Shown: positions 61,901 through 64,000 of the stretch, piece by piece
How positions within the stretch are numbered: position 1 is the stretch's first letter
Layout of the letters: every line of letters begins with the position of its first letter
Assembly: GCA_964507325.1 (NCBI GenBank)
Contig: CAZDQL010000025.1
Span: 1-64,000 of the forward strand
Direction of reading: 5' to 3'
DNA length: 64,000 nucleotides
Origin: CAZDQL01 sp964507325
GTDB taxonomy: Bacteria > Planctomycetota > UBA1135 > GCA-002686595
The notes under the pieces: model-generated
Told to the model about the DNA's origin: nothing
What the model saw: the letters and a program-made list of their open reading frames with translations, nothing else
The model's database searches: none
Made by a program: the position numbers and the translations under genes

Positions 61901-64000
61901 TTGGCTCCCGCACCGCGCCAAGGGTCTGGCGCGCGTTCGCACCGAGAGCGAGGCCCATCGGGCCCAGGTCGAGATCGAAGCCCCGCTGCGGGCGGTCCCC
62001 GGCGAGCCTTTGGAGGTGCGCGTGCTCACCGACCTCGCCCCCGGCGGTCGCGTCCACCTGTGGGGGGTGGACGAGGGGATCCTGCTCGCCGGTCGCGGCG
62101 ACACCCCCGATCCCCACGCCCACTTCCTCGCCCCGCGGCGGCGAGCGGTGGAGGTCTTCGACTCCTACTCGGAGCTCCTCCCCGACCACCGGCGCCCCAC
62201 CTCGCTGCGGCGCATCGGCGGGGACGACGACGAGCTCGCGCGGCGCCGCGAGCCCGTCGCGACCGAGCGGCGCGAGCCGGCGGTCGTCTGGCGAGAATCC
62301 CTCCCCATCGGTCCCGATGGCGAGCTCTCCCTGGAGCTCGTCGCCCCCGACCTGCGCGGGGAGCTGCGCCTGATGGCGGTCGCGGTGGAGGGGGACCGCT
62401 ACGGCTCGGCCGAGCGCGCCGTCACCGTCGGCTCCCCCGTCTTCGCCCAGGCGAGCCTGCCCCGCGCCCTGGCCCCCGGGGATCGGTTCGAGGTGCCGAT
62501 CCAGCTCGTGAACACCACCGATGCCGCCGCCCGCGTACAGATCGGCTTGGCGGTCGACGGTCCGCTGAGCGTGTCCGCGCTGGACGAGGTGATCGACCTG
62601 GAGCCCGGGGAGTCGCGGCGCGTCTGGACGGCTGCCGAGGCGACCGGAGTCGGGGGGGCGACGGTGGAGCTCCACCTCGACGTCGAGTCGAGGTCGGGAC
62701 GCTCCAGTCGACGCACCCGCTACCCCCTGGCCGTGCGCCGCGGCGCCCCCCTCGCGAGCGCAGTCGTCGCCCGCCGGATCGAAGCGGGGGAGGAGGGTGA
62801 GCTGCTTCTCGAGGGGATCACCGCCGAGGCCTTCCGCGGTCGTCTCTCGGTGGCCCCGCACTCGGAGCTCGAGCTGGAGCCAGCTCTGGGGCACCTCCTC
62901 GGCTACCCCCACGGTTGCCTGGAGCAGACCGCGAGCCGCCTGGCCGCCCTGCTCGCCAACCCGGGGTCGTCGGGGGACGGCCACCGACACGAGCCCCTGA
63001 TCCTGGCGGGGATCGACCGCATTCTTTCGATGCAGACCCGGGACGGCGGCCTCGCCTACTGGTCGGGAGGGGAGCGGGCCTACCCCTGGGGCAGCGCCTA
63101 CGCGGCGCGCCTGCTGCTGCGGGCGCGCGAGCTGGGCTTCGAGCTTCCGGGCGGGCTCGTCGATCCGCTGCTCGACTGGCTCGAGGCCGAGCTGCGGCGC
63201 AAGGGGGAGGCGAACCTGCGCGCGCTCGTCTGCCGGACCCTGGCCGAGGCGGACCGCCCGCCGACCGGTTGGATGACGCGACTGGCGGAGAGAGCGGACG
63301 AGCTCGACGTCTGTGGCCGCGCGCACCTGGCGGCCGCGTGGCTGGCCGTGGGGAAGCGCGCGCGCGCCGAGGAGCTGCTCTCCGCGGACGGTCTGCTCGA
63401 GCAGACCGCGGCCACCCAGGCGGAAGGACGTCTGACCTCCACGACGCGGCAGCGGGCGGTGCTCCTCGACGTCCTGCTCGACCTCGATCCGAAGCGTCCC
63501 GAGGTGGAGCACCTCGCAGGAACGCTGCTCGCGTCGCGCAGCGGGGGGCACTGGCAGAACACCCTCGAGGACGCGACGGTGATCGGAGCCCTCTCGCATC
63601 TGGCGGTCCTGCGGCGCGGTGAGGGAGTGGGGCGTGGCCGCGTCCGGCTCGCAGGGGAGACGATCGAGGTGGGCCCCGACGCGGCGCTCGAGCGAGCCCT
63701 CGACGCGCCGAACCCGGTCGTGGTCGAGAACGACGGAGACGGACCCCTCTTCGCCCTCTTGGTGGGGGAGGGGCGCGCGGCGCAGGAGGATGCGCGGCGC
63801 TACGACCGCGGCTTGATGGTGCGGCGGCGCTGGCTCGATCCGCGGGGGGAGGAGATCGATCCCACGGCGCTCGCGGTGGGGGACCTGGTCGTGGTCGAGA
63901 TCGAGCTCTCCACGGCGGTGAAGGGCACCCGCGCCGCCAACGTGGCGGTCGTCGATCCCCTGCCCGGGGGTTTGGAGGTGGAGAACCCGCGGCTCGCCAT
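58944..64000 (+). CDS. Alpha-2-macroglobulin family protein, 3' truncated by window
   Basis: At least 1685 residues. An N-terminal signal anchor (WPLIGILLALNLGGLLLI) leads to tandem macroglobulin beta domains (YLISAADGEDLNFLRPDRHHW, DVLLYPERDVLRPGESF) and then the thiol-ester site PHGCLEQT with Cys1325, intact. An alpha-alpha toroid (QTRDGGLAYWSGG) follows. Bacterial alpha-2-macroglobulins trap proteases in the periplasm and often pair with penicillin-binding protein 1C, which could lie beyond the edge. A 1582-codon open frame on the other strand is a GC shadow. The frame was checked from 58944 to the CLEQ codons. Confidence 0.93.
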   Translation, partial: MHRLLRTGWPLIGILLALNLGGLLLIRHEVLAAHASGVRLRAVLPADDLLRAEEISVLLDRPVAADDQLGRPLAHPPFQIDPRPEGHWRWAAPDRLVFELAHPLLPGRVYSVGPADDFEARTGWSWLGARRVRLSTGALELLDLRVRSRDVTHVTLALTFDQPVLPSELACAVDVYPDRAETPLHPQVLSRGASEELLLRVAAHDASMLRLVLAQGLAGDGAELGLRKPIERHLALPVGFVLISARARSSSQADRGTVRLYFSRPLDHGQEDPPITIEPPVEELETHFERRSLLLQGAFECRRRYRISVGESLLEEGGETLGGVVTTSIEIPPRPANLSIGADRGVLSPAGNLTLDVQAVNVGGIEVSTQRVHANNLVAHVRGERARATSRELGKLGFPLELAEDQIEELTLDLAQVLASAPGVYHLELRATEGRWVRDRALVRVTDLGMTARAERGGYRVWVNSIASTEPRAGVALEARSYNDQLLAVALTDERGFARLTVPPGHPDGEVYLISAADGEDLNFLRPDRHHWSHTGVDLGGRSVPEGLDVLLYPERDVLRPGESFHLTALARDRDGATPEEARLEVRMTRPDGREVAREELWVRAEEQGMGHLDLSTATTGQTGRHRIEVLHDGRVVGRSAVLVEAFVPARIELSATLPERVGPGEPLPLDLTGRYLHGGSPTGLTAIAWPTWRPSTYSSESWPDFRFRPVESPSQRMGEPVEALLDAEGRACLVFDVPEELPPGRWLLRAAASVTEPGARSVSAGAVATVDTTERHLGLASSTGRVVPVGEPAQLEWLLVDGENRLAGGAPLELELHRVHRESRLVDQGGHWSWRTEERLESIAELTLEAADTAQGRGRWAPTCPTPGSYRLLGKDSEDGVATRLDLFAVNDLQAWTGEPASPDEVELELDASSYLPGATARLVVTSPFPGRLLLSLEDDRVRWQELLQLEGTSVAVDVPLPVDLRGDAFLSASVVRPLEAQETDWLPHRAKGLARVRTESEAHRAQVEIEAPLRAVPGEPLEVRVLTDLAPGGRVHLWGVDEGILLAGRGDTPDPHAHFLAPRRRAVEVFDSYSELLPDHRRPTSLRRIGGDDDELARRREPVATERREPAVVWRESLPIGPDGELSLELVAPDLRGELRLMAVAVEGDRYGSAERAVTVGSPVFAQASLPRALAPGDRFEVPIQLVNTTDAAARVQIGLAVDGPLSVSALDEVIDLEPGESRRVWTAAEATGVGGATVELHLDVESRSGRSSRRTRYPLAVRRGAPLASAVVARRIEAGEEGELLLEGITAEAFRGRLSVAPHSELELEPALGHLLGYPHGCLEQTASRLAALLANPGSSGDGHRHEPLILAGIDRILSMQTRDGGLAYWSGGERAYPWGSAYAARLLLRARELGFELPGGLVDPLLDWLEAELRRKGEANLRALVCRTLAEADRPPTGWMTRLAERADELDVCGRAHLAAAWLAVGKRARAEELLSADGLLEQTAATQAEGRLTSTTRQRAVLLDVLLDLDPKRPEVEHLAGTLLASRSGGHWQNTLEDATVIGALSHLAVLRRGEGVGRGRVRLAGETIEVGPDAALERALDAPNPVVVENDGDGPLFALLVGEGRAAQEDARRYDRGLMVRRRWLDPRGEEIDPTALAVGDLVVVEIELSTAVKGTRAANVAVVDPLPGGLEVENPRLA

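Noticed and set aside
58851..63599. A 1582-codon open frame on the minus strand.
   Set aside because: It is antisense to the alpha-2-macroglobulin frame, which has the CLEQ motif and signal anchor. Long antisense frames are normal at this GC content.

Overview
The window is about 64 kb of high-GC DNA from a Gram-negative bacterium. A metal-type KdsA (Kdo synthesis) implies an outer membrane. The mix of genes best fits Planctomycetota or a close relative: many secreted proteins of unknown role, LamG and carboxypeptidase-regulatory-like repeat proteins, a sulfatase-modifying-factor-fold protein, a multiheme cytochrome and a methylmalonyl-CoA pathway. That placement is inference from gene content; no rRNA gene is present.

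Layout. 1-4.4 kb: the end of a TPAE-repeat protein, a membrane coiled-coil protein, an orphan phosphotransferase enzyme I and a protein with four Myb/SANT-like repeats. 4.4-12.9 kb: a DNA-damage block with DnaE2 and a Y-family polymerase, each preceded by the same TTAG-N7-TTAG element, then YceH, an M61 peptidase and TrmL. 12.9-21.4 kb: a complete selenocysteine (Sec) locus with selD, two secreted paralogous proteins, tRNA-Sec (selC), selA and selB. 21.4-31.8 kb: a redox region with a polyferredoxin, a double-cubane-type 2-hydroxyacyl-CoA dehydratase-like protein and its ATPase activator, an octaheme cytochrome, a heme-c sensor histidine kinase, an orphan sensor, and a second dehydratase-like protein beside a methyltransferase. 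31.9-45 kb: RluD, an HD-GYP regulator, an SUMF-fold protein, ValS, an RmlD-like reductase, a LamG protein and KdsA. 41.7-48.8 kb: two head-to-head giant paralogs. 48.8-53 kb: methylmalonyl-CoA epimerase and a three-subunit biotin-dependent acyl-CoA carboxylase, split by a REP/MITE-like palindrome. 53-64 kb: an unknown protein, a GT4 glycosyltransferase with a uridine-kinase-like partner, a DUF1028 protein, an M20 peptidase and a large alpha-2-macroglobulin that runs off the end.

Main discovery. Three genes in the Sec locus contain an in-frame UGA that ordinary gene calling reads as a stop. selD begins at 12915 and has Sec18 in its active site (CPGUAAK). The other two encode paralogous secreted proteins (14004-15515 minus; 16328-17710 plus). 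In both, a conserved FEYG-UGA-G motif is followed by exactly 44 more codons with conserved Cys (+4), Trp (+8) and GPFE. A hairpin follows each UGA, with the same AUGG at +21 to +24 in its loop. They look like a selenoprotein family I do not recognise, encoded beside the machinery that makes it. The N-terminal part of a probable third member is fused to the octaheme cytochrome.

Other points. The shared direct repeat upstream of the two polymerases is a candidate LexA-type operator. The valS end lies in long homopolymers and the epimerase N-terminus appears frameshifted; sequencing error is possible for both.
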